Shown: positions 50,849-60,132 of the stretch, piece after piece
How the letters are laid out: every line of letters starts with the position of its first letter
Position numbering within the stretch: the stretch's first letter is position 1
Source: Streptomyces antibioticus
GTDB lineage: Bacteria > Actinomycetota > Actinomycetes > Streptomycetales > Streptomycetaceae
Length of the DNA: 64,000 bases
Reading direction: 5' to 3'
Assembly (NCBI RefSeq): GCF_001514065.1
Contig: NZ_KQ948423.1
Location: 1,015,717-1,079,716, forward strand
Position numbers and translations under genes: made by a program
The notes under the pieces: model-generated
Told to the model about the DNA's origin: nothing
Seen by the model: the letters and a program-made list of their open reading frames with translations, nothing else
Databases searched by the model: none

Positions 50849-52405
50849 TCAGCAGAGCACGGGCTTGCGCCATGCGCACTCCAGGTCGCCGCCCCGGGCC
50901 GTCTTCGGCCCGACCAGGGTGGCGGCCTGTGCCGTCGACTTCGCGAGCGTCACCACGATGGCGTCCTCCAACGGCTTCACGGAGGACGCCAAGTAGTTGT
51001 TGAGGACGATGCTGAAGACCAGTTCACGGCCGTCGGCGCCCGTCACGTACCCGGAGAGCCCGGACGCCCCCGTCAACGACCCCGTCTTCGCGCGGGCGTT
51101 GAGAGCGGCGGGCGTCCCGCACATCCGCGACCGCAGGGTGCCGCCGACGAACCGGTCCGGATCACAGGCCACCGGCAACGAGCGCTTCCACTCCGGGTAC
51201 CAGGGCTCGGCGCGCACGGCGAGCAGCAGCTTCACGAACTGCCCGGCGGGGAAGTTGTCCCTGCGCGACAGCCCCGACCCGTCGACCTGTCGCAGCTTGG
51301 TCACGTCGACGCCGACGCCCTTGAGGTATCCGGCGATCGCGGCGAGCCCGGCGCTCCAGGTCCCCTGCTTCGACACCTCGTACCCCATGGCCTTGGTGAG
51401 GATCTCCGCGTGCATGTTGTTGGAGAGCTTCAGGAACGGGATGAGCAGGTCCTTGAGCGGCATGGAGTCGTGCGTCGCCAACCGCTCGGCGGTGGCCGGG
51501 GTCCGGCGTCCCAGCCGGGTCGGCCCGGTGACCTCGACGCCGTGGTCGGCGAGCGCGGCGCGGAAGACGTCGGCCGCGTATCCGGTCGGCTCCCACACCG
51601 TCGACCACTGCTTGGTACCGGCGCCGCCCACGGGCGTCGTACCGCTGACGACGATGTCATTGGTGCCGTGCGCCCGTTCGACGCTGAGGTCGTTCGCGCC
51701 GCCGGCGGCGACGGTCGTGGCCCGCACATGGATGTCGACGTAGTCGGTGTCGGGCGTGACGGTGACGACGGGCTTGTCCCCCGCCGCCGCGCCCGGCGCG
51801 ACCGTCACGATGACGGTCCCGGTGTCGTAGTCGGTGTCCGGCGCCACACTGAGCGCGCTGATCTGCGCCGCGTAGTAGTACGGCTCGTCGTCGTTGGCCC
51901 AGTCGCTTCCGAGCCGCTGGGCGTCGAACCGGGTGTCGTCGGCGAGCAGCCGGCCCTCGACGCGGGTGATCCCGGCGGCGGCGACCTGGGCCGCGAGCCG
52001 GTCGTAGTCGGCGGCGAGCAGGGTCGGGTCGCCGGTGCCGCGCAGATACAGGTCCCCGCGGAGCACGGACCCGTGGCGCCGTCCGCCGGACAGCACGTCG
52101 GTGGTGAACCGGTAGTCGGGGCCGAGGATCTCCATCGCCGCGGCCGAGGTGGCCAGCTTGGTGTTGGAGGCGGGCATCAGCCGGGTGGTCGGCTGGCGCT
52201 GGTACAGCAGCTCACCGCTGTCGGCATCGGCGACGACGACACTCGCGACACCGCCCTCCATCCGGGGATCACTCAGAACGGTGTCGATGGCCTCGGACAG
52301 GCCGGAGCGGTCGGAGTCCGCCCCGGCCTGCGCACCCGGGCCGAGAACGGCCGCGACGAGCACGCACGCCACGGCCCAAGTCCACTTACCTCTATGGAAG
52401 TTCAT
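50849..52405 (-). CDS. D-alanyl-D-alanine carboxypeptidase/endopeptidase (PBP4/DacB class)
   Basis: 518 residues from the ATG at 52405. Signal peptide, then an S13 peptidase with SNTK (Ser80, SxxK), SNN in KLSNNMHAE, and AKTG in NARAKTGSLTGASG; all three penicillin-binding motifs are present. The large insert between the first two motifs (about 130-330) is the class C PBP domain. It trims or opens peptide cross-links in the wall. The stop is 14 bases from that of the GH3 gene, so the two converge. An ATG at 52477 would add 24 non-signal residues and is unlikely. Confidence 0.94.
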   Translation of the reverse strand: MNFHRGKWTWAVACVLVAAVLGPGAQAGADSDRSGLSEAIDTVLSDPRMEGGVASVVVADADSGELLYQRQPTTRLMPASNTKLATSAAAMEILGPDYRFTTDVLSGGRRHGSVLRGDLYLRGTGDPTLLAADYDRLAAQVAAAGITRVEGRLLADDTRFDAQRLGSDWANDDEPYYYAAQISALSVAPDTDYDTGTVIVTVAPGAAAGDKPVVTVTPDTDYVDIHVRATTVAAGGANDLSVERAHGTNDIVVSGTTPVGGAGTKQWSTVWEPTGYAADVFRAALADHGVEVTGPTRLGRRTPATAERLATHDSMPLKDLLIPFLKLSNNMHAEILTKAMGYEVSKQGTWSAGLAAIAGYLKGVGVDVTKLRQVDGSGLSRRDNFPAGQFVKLLLAVRAEPWYPEWKRSLPVACDPDRFVGGTLRSRMCGTPAALNARAKTGSLTGASGLSGYVTGADGRELVFSIVLNNYLASSVKPLEDAIVVTLAKSTAQAATLVGPKTARGGDLECAWRKPVLC

Positions 52406-52451
52406 ACCGGCCGAGCATTCCGGATGCCGACGCCCGTCACCAGAACGCCTC

Positions 52452-53417
52452 TCAGCCTCCCAGCCCCCACGCGGCACCCATCCGATACGCGGCGCAGAGG
52501 TTCACGTCGAGGAGGTAGGCCCCGGCGGTCCCGCACTGCCCGCTCCCGCTCCCCGGGTCGACGGGCTGCCCGTGCCCCATCCCGGTGATGCTGTACGTCT
52601 CGACGACGGGGGTACCGCCCGCGTTCCGGTACGTCTGGTGCGGATACCCGGCGACGGTGTCGCTGACGTCCGCCGTCTGGTCGGCGCCCTGCACGTCGGT
52701 CCACTGCTTGACCAGGTCGGTCATGTTGACGGGCTTCACCGTGTAGTCGGCGGTCCCCTGGAAGGCGACGAGAGTCGGCCAGGGCCCGGTGTACCCGGGG
52801 CGCGCGGCCCGCACCCGGTCACCCCACTGCGCGGCGGTCTGCGTGGCGCCGACGTACATGCACACGTACGGCGACCCGGCGGCCTGCGCACACCCGTACG
52901 GCAGCCCGGCGACGATCCCGCCCGCCGTGAACTTCTCCGGGTACGCGGCCATCAGCACGGCGGCCATCCCGCCCCCGGCGGACAGCCCGGTGACGTACAC
53001 CCGCCCGCCGGAGACGTCCGCGACCTGCCGGTCCACCATCTGCGCGACGGACGCGGCCTCGCCCTGGCCGCGCGTGATGTCACCGCTCTGGAACCAGTCG
53101 AAGCACAGCGAGGAGTTGTTCGCGCTCTGCTGCTGCGGCAGCACGACGGAGAACCCCCACCGGTCGGCGAGCTGCGTCCACCCGCTGCCGGTGCCGTACC
53201 CGGAGGCGTTCTGTGTGCACCCGTGCAGGGCGACGACGACCGGCCGCCCGGCCGGCAGCCCGTCGGGCACGTACCGGAACATCCGCAGCGCCCCCGGGTT
53301 GGTCCCGAACCCGGTGACCTCCTGGAGGGACGCGGCGGACGCCGGCACGGGAGTGAGGAGGACGGCGAGGAGCGCCGTGAGGACGGCGAGAAGGCTTGCG
53401 GCTCTGGTGTGTGTCAT
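52452..53417 (-). CDS. Secreted PHB-depolymerase-type esterase
   Basis: 321-residue secreted alpha/beta-hydrolase of the PHB depolymerase/LpqC family (carbohydrate esterase 1-like). Signal peptide ending VPASA; oxyanion region VVVALHGCTQNA; nucleophile elbow GLSAGGGMA; C-terminal GMGHGQPVD carries the catalytic His. Cysteines (ALHGCTQ, SLCFDW, YGCAQ, YVCMY, SGQCG, NLCAAY) should form disulphides. The substrate could be polyhydroxybutyrate oligomers or feruloyl/acetyl esters on xylan, which would suit the glycosidase locus nearby. Start chosen at 53417 (MTHTRAAS); the in-frame start at 53465 lacks a signal character. Confidence 0.9.
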   Translation of the reverse strand: MTHTRAASLLAVLTALLAVLLTPVPASAASLQEVTGFGTNPGALRMFRYVPDGLPAGRPVVVALHGCTQNASGYGTGSGWTQLADRWGFSVVLPQQQSANNSSLCFDWFQSGDITRGQGEAASVAQMVDRQVADVSGGRVYVTGLSAGGGMAAVLMAAYPEKFTAGGIVAGLPYGCAQAAGSPYVCMYVGATQTAAQWGDRVRAARPGYTGPWPTLVAFQGTADYTVKPVNMTDLVKQWTDVQGADQTADVSDTVAGYPHQTYRNAGGTPVVETYSITGMGHGQPVDPGSGSGQCGTAGAYLLDVNLCAAYRMGAAWGLGG

Positions 53418-53501
53418 GGGCAGGGACCGTAGAAGCGTGAACGACCCCTTGATATGGGGCCGCACACCACAACGGGCCGATGCGCCATGGTGGTTGGCGG
53501 C

Positions 53502-54428
53502 TCAGCGGGAGGACGGCTCGTCCGGCTCCCAGGGCCCGACGCCGAGCTTCCCGGTCGTCCCGAGGTCCAGTTCGGGGATCACCATCACGGGGGCGGCGCC
53601 CGGCTTCGGGCGGACGCGGACGTACGGGGCGTTCACGGCGTCGCCGGCTTGGGTCGTGTTCCGCCACGCGAGCGTCGTCCGCGCGGCCTCGCCCGGCTTC
53701 AGCACCACCGGCCGTGGGCTGCCTCCGCCGCCCGCGCCGGTGCTGATCGCGTCGGTGCCGTGCAGGATCCGCACGCCGTCGACCTTCTCGTGGTCCTCGT
53801 CGAGGAGTTCGAGCCCGGGGTAGCCGTTGAGCCGGTAGGGGGCGGTACCGCAGTTGACGAGGTGCAGGCCGACCACGCGCAGGCCCATGGCGGCGTCGCC
53901 CTCATCGGCGTAGACGTGCACCCCGGACGCCGGGCAGGGGCCGGAGGCGGACGACGCCTCGGCGGTGGGCACGCTGCGCATCTTGACGACCTTCACGCCC
54001 GTCACCTCGGGCGCGCTGCCGACCGACTGCGCCCTGACGACGGTCCCCTTGACGGTCCGCCCCGGCGCGACCGCCTCCACGGTCCGCTCGACGTTGTCCA
54101 CCGAGCCACCGGACGCGGACAGGAATCCGAAGGTGACCGTGTAGGTCGTCCTGCTGGTCCCCTGGTTGGTGAGTTCGAAGGCGGCGGAGTAATCGGCGCA
54201 CTCGTTCCCCACCTTCCGGCCATACAGCCCGGTGATCCTCACGCCGTCCTCACCGGGCCCGTCGGCGGAGGGCACCGGAAAGGACCGGCACGACGACTCG
54301 GCGCCGGCGGATGACTCAGGGGCCCCCTCGGCCCGCTCGGCTCCCGTTGAGGCGTTCTCGGAACCGCAGGCGGCAAGGAACAGGACGGCACCGGCGAGTG
54401 CGGGAAGGACACGTATGACGGCAGGCAT
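53502..54428 (-). CDS. DUF4232 lipoprotein
   Basis: 308 residues from the ATG at 54428. Lipobox LAAC with signal MPAVIRVLPALAGAVLFLAACGSE, then a Ser/Ala/Glu-rich linker. Two beta-sandwich-like regions follow; the second (CPASGVHVYADEGDAAMGLRVVGLHLVNCGTAPYRLNGYPGLELLDEDHEKV...VVLKPGEAARTTLAWRN) is the DUF4232 pattern common in Streptomyces surface proteins. Function unknown. It lies 84 bases upstream of the esterase gene and may be cotranscribed with it. The tmRNA terminator is just upstream on the same strand. Confidence 0.85.
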   Translation of the reverse strand: MPAVIRVLPALAGAVLFLAACGSENASTGAERAEGAPESSAGAESSCRSFPVPSADGPGEDGVRITGLYGRKVGNECADYSAAFELTNQGTSRTTYTVTFGFLSASGGSVDNVERTVEAVAPGRTVKGTVVRAQSVGSAPEVTGVKVVKMRSVPTAEASSASGPCPASGVHVYADEGDAAMGLRVVGLHLVNCGTAPYRLNGYPGLELLDEDHEKVDGVRILHGTDAISTGAGGGGSPRPVVLKPGEAARTTLAWRNTTQAGDAVNAPYVRVRPKPGAAPVMVIPELDLGTTGKLGVGPWEPDEPSSR

Positions 54429-54463
54429 CCGCCCACCCCACCAGATCAAGACCCGCACGACAA

Positions 54464-54491
54464 AGCCCCGCTGCTCAGGAGCAGCGGGGCT
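54464..54491 (-). terminator. Terminator of tmRNA gene
   Basis: Perfect 12-bp inverted repeat agccccgctgct (54464-54475) and agcagcggggct (54480-54491), loop four bases, 35 bases beyond the tmRNA 3' end and followed by T residues on the minus strand. Confidence 0.88.
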
Positions 54492-54525
54492 GAGCCCACA
54501 TGGGGTGCCCATCGGTCTGGGCGAG

Positions 54526-54910
54526 TGGAGATGGCGGGAATCGAACCCGCGTCCAACGGTGCTGAATCAGGGCTTCTCCGTGTGCAGTTCGCTGTGATTT
54601 TCTCGGCCCCGGCAATCACGCGAACAAGTCGCCGACGGGCCCAGTCACTGTTTGATTTCCCATCCGACCCCGTGACCGGGCCGAATGGTTTAGTCCCCTA
54701 GATTATGCCAGGGTCCGGGTCGGGAACACCCCCGGTCTGACACCCGTTAAGGGCCTTCACTCACTGCTTATTAGGCAGCGAGGGCGAAGGCGCGGGAATC
54801 GCTCTTGGAATTGGCGATTATTGGTTGCGACATATGGTTTACGAGATCATTGCCGCTTCCTCGACACGCTTCCCCTGCTTCGACAGCCGCTGTCGAAACC
54901 GATCATCCCC
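54526..54910 (-). ncRNA. ssrA: Transfer-messenger RNA (tmRNA)
   Basis: 385 nt. The 5' end GGGGATG pairs with CATCTCC before the encoded CCA (54528-54526), with the G3-U pair recognised by alanyl-tRNA synthetase; GGTTCGATTCC of the T arm is present. The tag frame at 54815-54774 reads ANSKSDSRAFALAA and ends TAA TAA; the C-terminal ALAA is the usual protease signal. With SmpB it rescues stalled ribosomes. smpB lies 98 bases upstream on the same strand, which is the common Streptomyces arrangement. Confidence 0.97.
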
Positions 54911-55008
54911 ATGTTGTGTTTTCAATGTGCGCACCGACCGGGGCCGGTGCTGATGCCATCGTACGTGACCAACGCACGCCGATGCCACCGTATTCCCGGG
55001 GGCTCGCC

Positions 55009-55566
55009 CTACTGCCCCCGCTGCTTCCGCTTGGCGGCCGCGATCGCCCGGTCCGACTCCCTCCGGTCCTGCTTCTCCCGCAGGGTCTGGCGCTTGTCGT
55101 ACTCCTTCTTGCCTCGCGCGAGCGCGATCTCGGCCTTCGCCCGGCCGTCCTTGAAGTAGAGGGCGAGGGGCACGATCGTGTGCCCCGTCTCCTGGGCCTT
55201 CGACTCCAGCTTGTCGATCTCCTCGCGGTGCAGGAGCAGCTTGCGCTTGCGGCGCGCGGAGTGGTTGGTCCAGCTGCCCTGGTGATACTCCGGGATGTGG
55301 GCGTTGTGCAGCCACGCCTCGCCCCCGTCGATCTGGACGAAGCCGTCGGTCAGCGAGGTCCGACCCTCCCGCAGCGACTTGACCTCGGTGCCCATGAGGA
55401 CCAGACCGGCCTCGAAGGTGTCGATGATCGCGTAGTCGTGCCGGGCCTTCTTGTTCTGGGCGACGATCTTCTTCTTGCCGCCCTTCTCGCCGTCCCTGGC
55501 CTTGGCGGCGGCCGTCCCGCCCTGCTTGGGCTGGGACTCCTTCGGTACGTACATTCCCTTGCTCAT
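55009..55566 (-). CDS. smpB: SsrA-binding protein SmpB
   Basis: 185 residues from the ATG at 55566 ([12 protein letters not shown]). After a ~40-residue Lys/Gly-rich actinobacterial leader the SmpB core appears: [60 protein letters not shown], and the basic C-terminal tail [30 protein letters not shown] that enters the decoding channel. It carries tmRNA to stalled ribosomes. An ATG at 55578 or 55554 is also possible. It follows the S41 protease gene by 69 bases on the same strand. Confidence 0.96.
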   Translation of the reverse strand: MSKGMYVPKESQPKQGGTAAAKARDGEKGGKKKIVAQNKKARHDYAIIDTFEAGLVLMGTEVKSLREGRTSLTDGFVQIDGGEAWLHNAHIPEYHQGSWTNHSARRKRKLLLHREEIDKLESKAQETGHTIVPLALYFKDGRAKAEIALARGKKEYDKRQTLREKQDRRESDRAIAAAKRKQRGQ

Positions 55567-55635
55567 AGTGCCGTCCATTTTCGCACTACGGAGGGGGTGC
55601 GTGGAAAGCCGTTTACCGTGGGGGACGCAGGTCGG

Positions 55636-56805
55636 CTACGACTCGGGGGCGAGCCCGCTCAGCACGGTCTCCGCCCGTTCCAGCACCTGCGCGTCGGCCT
55701 CCAGGTCCGGGGTGATGCCCTTGCCGTCGACGCCCCGGCCGGAGGGGGTGCGGTAGTGGCCGACGGTCAGCTCGGCGACCGACCCGTCGGGCAGCCGGCT
55801 CGGCATCTGCACCGAGCCCTTGCCGAAGGTCCGGGAGCCCACGACCACGGCCCGGCCCCGGTCCTGCAAGGCGCCCGTGAGCAGTTCGGCCGCGCTCATG
55901 GTGCCGCCGTCGACGAGTGCGACGAGGGGGCTGGTGGTGTCGCCGCCGGGGTCGGCGTGCAGGACCTGCTGCTCGCCGTCGACGTCGTAGGTGGCGACGA
56001 GACCGCCGTCGAGGAAGGCGGAGGCGGCGGTGACGGCCTCGGTGACGAGTCCGCCGGAGTTGCCGCGCAGGTCGAGGACGATCCCGGCACCGGCGGGCGC
56101 CTGCCGCACGGCGGTCCGCACGACGTCACCCGAGCCCTTCGTAAAGGAGTCGATCTTGATGACGGTGATCCCGTCGGCGAGCCTGCGCACGGTGACCGAG
56201 TCGGTGGACAGCCGCGCGCGCCGCAGGGTCTCGGTCCACACGCGCGTACCGCGCTCAAGGCCGAGGGTGACGGCCGTCCCGGCGGCCGCGTCCTTGGCGT
56301 CACCGCGCAGTAAGGAGACGACCTCGGTGACGGGCCGGCCCCCGACATCGGCCCCGTCGACACTGCGCAACAGGTCCCCGGAGCGAATCCCGGCCCCGGC
56401 GGCGGGCGACCCGGCCCGTACCTTGGTCACCTCGATCCGGCCGTCCCGCTCCCGCCGCGCCCACAGCCCGACGCCGGTGTACTCACCGTCGAGGGCCTCC
56501 TCGAACTCCTCGTACTCCCCGCGGGAGTACACCGCCCCCCACCGGTCCCCGCTACGGCTGACGGCCCGCTCGGCGGCCTCCATGGGCGACTTGCCGTCGG
56601 CCATGGCCTCCTCGGCGGCCTTCGCCACGTCCTGGTGATGTCCGGCGGGCGCGGCCGAACGGGCCGCGTCGGGCGGGGATTTCCGGTCGGGCCCCGGCAA
56701 CGACCCCGTCGCCGCCCCCGCGACCAGCACACTCGCGAACACCAACGTCAGAGCCGCCCCGCGGCCGATACGGCGGGGCTGACAGAACAGCTCACGGCCT
56801 GACAT
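55636..56805 (-). CDS. S41 C-terminal processing protease with a TTA codon
   Basis: 389 residues, secreted or membrane-anchored (N-terminal helix AALTLVFASVLVAGAATG). PDZ domain at about 110-195 (EYTGVGLWARRERDGRIEVTKVRAGSPAAGAGIRSGDLLRSVDG), then the S41 core with the catalytic Ser in DGGTMSAAELLTGAL and Lys in FGKGSVQ. It probably degrades or trims exported proteins. Codon 165 (56313-56311) is TTA, so translation should need bldA. In S. coelicolor, as I recall, this gene directly follows ftsX; here a TnpB element separates them. Confidence 0.92.
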   Translation of the reverse strand: MSGRELFCQPRRIGRGAALTLVFASVLVAGAATGSLPGPDRKSPPDAARSAAPAGHHQDVAKAAEEAMADGKSPMEAAERAVSRSGDRWGAVYSRGEYEEFEEALDGEYTGVGLWARRERDGRIEVTKVRAGSPAAGAGIRSGDLLRSVDGADVGGRPVTEVVSLLRGDAKDAAAGTAVTLGLERGTRVWTETLRRARLSTDSVTVRRLADGITVIKIDSFTKGSGDVVRTAVRQAPAGAGIVLDLRGNSGGLVTEAVTAASAFLDGGLVATYDVDGEQQVLHADPGGDTTSPLVALVDGGTMSAAELLTGALQDRGRAVVVGSRTFGKGSVQMPSRLPDGSVAELTVGHYRTPSGRGVDGKGITPDLEADAQVLERAETVLSGLAPES

Positions 56806-57024
56806 GCGGGTGAGTCTAGGACAACGCGAAGGGCCGCACGGTCGGTTGACCGGACGCCTCCCGTGGGATGCGTCACCGATGCATCTGGTGCAGGACGTGC
56901 CGAGATCGACAAGGGGCGAACGCCAGTGCCCACGCTCACCTCTTGGCGTGACGGTGGGGCGACAGAGTCCGGGCATTCGAGTTTCGTGCGTACGGTCGGA
57001 ACAGTCGAGGCAGAGAACGGCAGG

Positions 57025-58233
57025 ATGCAGGGGGACGACTTGGTTGCCACAGCCGAAGCCAGGCACGTCCGGTACACCTACCGGCTGCGTGTCCCCCCGG
57101 GCGCACGGGCAGCGCTGCTGGCCGAGTGGGACCGCTGCCGATGGCTGTGGAACGAGTGCGTGTCGCGCTCGCAGAAGGCCTACCGCGACGGGCAGAAGTG
57201 CGGTCCGGCGCGTCTGGACAAGATGCTGACTCAGGCCCGCGCCATGACACCTTGGCTGGCCGCAGGCTCCTCCGTGCCCCAACAACAGCTCATCCGGGAC
57301 TTCGGCGCGTCACGCGCGAAGGCTCTGAAGGACATCAAGGAGCGATTGTCCGCCGAGCGGCGGGCCGGGATGCCTCGGTACAAGAGGAAACGTGAGGCGG
57401 ATCCGACGCTGAACTACACCCGCCGGGGATTCCGACTCAAGGACGGGCGGCTGCGTCTGGCGGGCGGGATCGCCGTCTCGGTTGTGTGGTCCCGGGATCT
57501 GCCCGCGGAGCCGTCGAGTGTGCGGGTCTACCGGGACAGTGTCGGCCACTGGCACGCCTCGTTCGTCGTTCCCGCCGCACCCGAGCCGCTCGCTGCCACC
57601 GGTGCGGTGATCGGTATCGACTGGGGCGTGCGGGAGATCGCGACGACCACCTCGGACGCCCACGACCTCCCGCACTCCGAGTTCGGCGAGAAGACCAGGG
57701 AGAGGCTGACCCGTTACGACCGAATGATGGGCCGCCGCGAACCGAAGAAGGGCCAGGCCGCCTCCAAGGGGTACCGCCGAGCGAAGCAGTGGCGGGCGAA
57801 GACCCACCAGAAGATCGCCCGGCAGCGGCGCGACCGTGCTCGCAAGTGGGCCAAGAAAGTCGTACGCGACCACGATGTGATCGCCGTGGAGGACTTCAAG
57901 CCGAGGTTCCTCTCCAGAACCACCATGGCCCGCAAAGCGGCCGACGCCGCGATCGGTGCCACCAAGCAGGCCCTGCTGGAGATGGGCCGCAAACACGCAC
58001 GGGACGTACGACTTGTCCATCCCGCGCACACCACCATGGACTGCGGCAAGTGCGGAGCGAGAGCCAAGCACGCCCTGCCACTGTCGGAACGCACCTACAC
58101 CTGCACCGCGTGCGGGCTTGTGTCCCCCAGAGACAAGAACTCCGCGCGCGTGATGCTCGTCCGGGCAGGTCTGAACCCGGCTGGTGACGACGGCGTAGGA
58201 CCTCCCGGAGCGCCGCTCCGGGAGGCGGCCTGA
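57025..58233 (+). CDS. tnpB: TnpB RNA-guided nuclease (IS605 OrfB family)
   Basis: 402 residues from the ATG at 57025 (a TTG at 57040 behind GGGGGA is equally possible). Intact RuvC-like nuclease: first Asp in VIGIDWGVREIATTT, Glu in VIAVEDFKPRF, third Asp in SPRDKNSARVM. Zinc ribbon CGKCG...CTACG lies before the third motif. N-terminal wedge/REC region 1-190 (VRYTYRLRVPPGARAALLAEWDRCRWLWNECVSRS). TnpB proteins are guided by an omega RNA made from the 3' end of the gene and the right end. The 3' end also has a strong hairpin (58201-58225) inside the reading frame, within the expected omega RNA. Confidence 0.93.
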   Translation: MQGDDLVATAEARHVRYTYRLRVPPGARAALLAEWDRCRWLWNECVSRSQKAYRDGQKCGPARLDKMLTQARAMTPWLAAGSSVPQQQLIRDFGASRAKALKDIKERLSAERRAGMPRYKRKREADPTLNYTRRGFRLKDGRLRLAGGIAVSVVWSRDLPAEPSSVRVYRDSVGHWHASFVVPAAPEPLAATGAVIGIDWGVREIATTTSDAHDLPHSEFGEKTRERLTRYDRMMGRREPKKGQAASKGYRRAKQWRAKTHQKIARQRRDRARKWAKKVVRDHDVIAVEDFKPRFLSRTTMARKAADAAIGATKQALLEMGRKHARDVRLVHPAHTTMDCGKCGARAKHALPLSERTYTCTACGLVSPRDKNSARVMLVRAGLNPAGDDGVGPPGAPLREAA

Positions 58234-58242
58234 GCCAGGAAT

Positions 58243-58263
58243 CCCCTCCCTTCGCGGGAGGGG
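58243..58263 (+). repeat. Right-end hairpin of the tnpB element
   Basis: CCCCTCCC-TTCGC-GGGAGGGG. It is the subterminal imperfect palindrome recognised by TnpA in IS200/IS605 elements and the scaffold end of the omega RNA. Confidence 0.75.
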
Positions 58264-58268
58264 AGCGG

Positions 58269-59186
58269 TCAAACCTTGAGGTACTTGCGCAGCGCGAAGA
58301 ACGCCGCCAGTGCCGGCATCAGCAGGCTGGTCGCGAGGATGAGCGGGAGCTTCGTCAGGACCGCGTCCCAGCCGATGAAGTTGATCAGGTTCAGCTTCTC
58401 GGACAGGGCCAGGCCGTGGTCGATGATGAAGTAACGCGAGACCACCAGGAACGCGCAGGCGACGCCGCCGCCGATCAGGCCGGCCACCGCGGCCTCCATG
58501 ATGAACGGGGCCTGGATGTAGAAGCCCGAGGCGCCGACCAGGCGCATGATGCCGGTCTCGCGCCGTCGGCTGAACGCGGAGACGCGCACGGTGTTGACGA
58601 TCAGCATCAGGGCGACGACCAGCATCAGGGCCATGACCGCGCGCGCGGCCCAGTTCATGCCGTTGAGGAGACCGAAGAGGTTGTCGAGGATGCCCTTCTG
58701 GTCCTGCACCGACTGCACGCCGTCCCGGCCGTCGAAGGCGGTCGCGACGACCTGGTACTTCTCCGGGTCCTTCAGCTTGATCCGGTACGACTCCTGCATC
58801 TGGTCCGGCGTGAGGGAGGCCGCCAGCGGGGAGTCGCCGAACTGCTCCTTGTAGTGCTTGTACGCCTGGTCCTGGGACTCGTACGTGACCTTCTCGACGA
58901 CCGACATCTTGTCCAGGTCGGCGAGGATCTGCTTCTTCTGGTCGTCGGTCACGGCGCCCTTGGCGCAGTTGGGGTCGGACTCGGCGTCGCTCTTGTTGCA
59001 GAGGAAGACGGAGACGTTGACCTTGTCGTACCAGTAGCCCTTCATGGTGCTGACCTGGTCGCTCATCAGGAGCGAGGCGCCGAACAGGGCCAGCGACAGG
59101 GCGACGGAGACGATGACGGCGAACGTCATCGTCAGGTTGCGGCGGAGACCGACACCGATCTCGGAGAGTACGAACTGGGCGCGCAT
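58269..59186 (-). CDS. ftsX: Cell-division protein FtsX
   Basis: 305-residue membrane component of FtsEX, which transmits ATP hydrolysis to peptidoglycan hydrolases outside the cell. Helices at about 22-42, 175-200, 228-250 and 275-300; the extracellular loop has two Cys (VFLCNKSDAESDPNCAKG), typical of actinobacterial FtsX. MRAQFVLSEIGVGLRRNLTMTFAVIVSVALSLALFGASLLM is a classical N-terminus. The stop TGA (58271-58269) lies in the last bases of the TnpB element's right end, but the C-terminus ALRKYLKV looks intact. It is 36 bases downstream of ftsE. Confidence 0.95.
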   Translation of the reverse strand: MRAQFVLSEIGVGLRRNLTMTFAVIVSVALSLALFGASLLMSDQVSTMKGYWYDKVNVSVFLCNKSDAESDPNCAKGAVTDDQKKQILADLDKMSVVEKVTYESQDQAYKHYKEQFGDSPLAASLTPDQMQESYRIKLKDPEKYQVVATAFDGRDGVQSVQDQKGILDNLFGLLNGMNWAARAVMALMLVVALMLIVNTVRVSAFSRRRETGIMRLVGASGFYIQAPFIMEAAVAGLIGGGVACAFLVVSRYFIIDHGLALSEKLNLINFIGWDAVLTKLPLILATSLLMPALAAFFALRKYLKV

Positions 59187-59222
59187 GGCGGGAAGATCAG
59201 GCCTTTCCGTGGACGGTCGCGG

Positions 59223-59912
59223 TCAGTGCTGGTAGCCGTAGACGCCGCGCGCCTGGTCACGGACGAGGCGGCCCTGCTCCAGCTCGATGACGCGCTTGCG
59301 CATCTGGTCCACGATGTTCTGGTCGTGCGTCGCCATCACCACGGTGGTGCCCGTCCGGTTGATCCGGTCGAGCAGCTTCATGATGCCGACGGAGGTCTGC
59401 GGGTCCAGGTTGCCCGTGGGCTCGTCGCAGATCAGCAGCTTGGGGCGGTTGACGAAGGCCCGTGCGATGGCCACGCGCTGCTGCTCACCACCGGAGAGCT
59501 CGCCCGGCATCCGCTCCTCCTTGCCGCCGAGCCCGACGAGGTCGAGCACCTGCGGCACGGACTTGCGGATCTCGCCCTTGGACTTGCCGATGACCTCCTG
59601 CGCGAAGGCCACGTTCTCCGCGACCGTCTTGTTGGGCAGGAGCCGGAAGTCCTGGAAGACCGTCCCCAGCTGGCGCCGGATCTGCGGCACCTTCCAGTTG
59701 GAGACGCGGGCGAGGTCCTTGCCCAGGACGTGCACCTGCCCGTGGCTGCATCGCTCCTCGCGGAGGATCAACCGCAGGAAGGTGGACTTTCCGGAGCCGG
59801 AGGACCCGACGAGGAAGACGAACTCACCCTTCTCCACTTCCAGGGAGACATCCCTGAGTGCGGGGCGGGTCTGCTTGGGGTAGACCTTGGAGACGTTGTC
59901 GAATCGGATCAC
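59223..59912 (-). CDS. ftsE: Cell-division ATP-binding protein FtsE
   Basis: 229-residue ABC ATPase from a GTG at 59912 ([12 protein letters not shown]). Walker [10 protein letters not shown]-loop [12 protein letters not shown], signature [14 protein letters not shown], Walker [13 protein letters not shown] and switch His in MATHDQ are complete. With FtsX it activates wall hydrolases at division and, in Streptomyces, sporulation septa. It is the first gene of the ftsEX operon; the divergent region to the zinc-ribbon peptide gene holds both promoters. Confidence 0.96.
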   Translation of the reverse strand: MIRFDNVSKVYPKQTRPALRDVSLEVEKGEFVFLVGSSGSGKSTFLRLILREERCSHGQVHVLGKDLARVSNWKVPQIRRQLGTVFQDFRLLPNKTVAENVAFAQEVIGKSKGEIRKSVPQVLDLVGLGGKEERMPGELSGGEQQRVAIARAFVNRPKLLICDEPTGNLDPQTSVGIMKLLDRINRTGTTVVMATHDQNIVDQMRKRVIELEQGRLVRDQARGVYGYQH

Positions 59913-60132
59913 GGATGCACCACGGGTCGCCGGGGGTAGATGAGCGTGACCATACGCGAAGCGGGTGTGTGAGCGCAGGCACAGGTTGCGGTTGCGCGCC
60001 TGTTGTGCCTTTTGTGCCCACCCATCCGACAGCGCCCGAGCCGAATCCGAGGGAACCTGGCACAGTGGAGGGGGAACGTTCTCCGCCCCGGGAGCGTTCT
60101 GTGGAGAGAACCGGTATGAGGAGGGCGAGCGC

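Larger units (their letters stand above)
56839..58272 (+). mobile_element. IS605/IS1341-type element with tnpB only
   Basis: Contains a complete tnpB and no tnpA (Y1 transposase), so it would need help in trans to move. The right end is clear: hairpin CCCCTCCC-TTCGC-GGGAGGGG (58243-58263) followed by AGCGGTCAA, the usual end of these elements in actinobacteria. The left end is uncertain; a small hairpin at 56839-56852 (CGGTC-GGTT-GACCG) is my guess. It sits between ftsX and the S41 protease gene. Confidence 0.7.

Noticed and set aside
54526-54560. tmRNA 3' end as attachment site for a genomic island covering 39.9-54.4 kb
   Set aside because: I found no second copy of the tmRNA 3' sequence in the window and no integrase; codon use is like the rest.
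56806-57024. A tnpA (Y1 transposase) gene next to tnpB
   Set aside because: No frame with HUH or the catalytic Tyr is seen on either strand in the gap.
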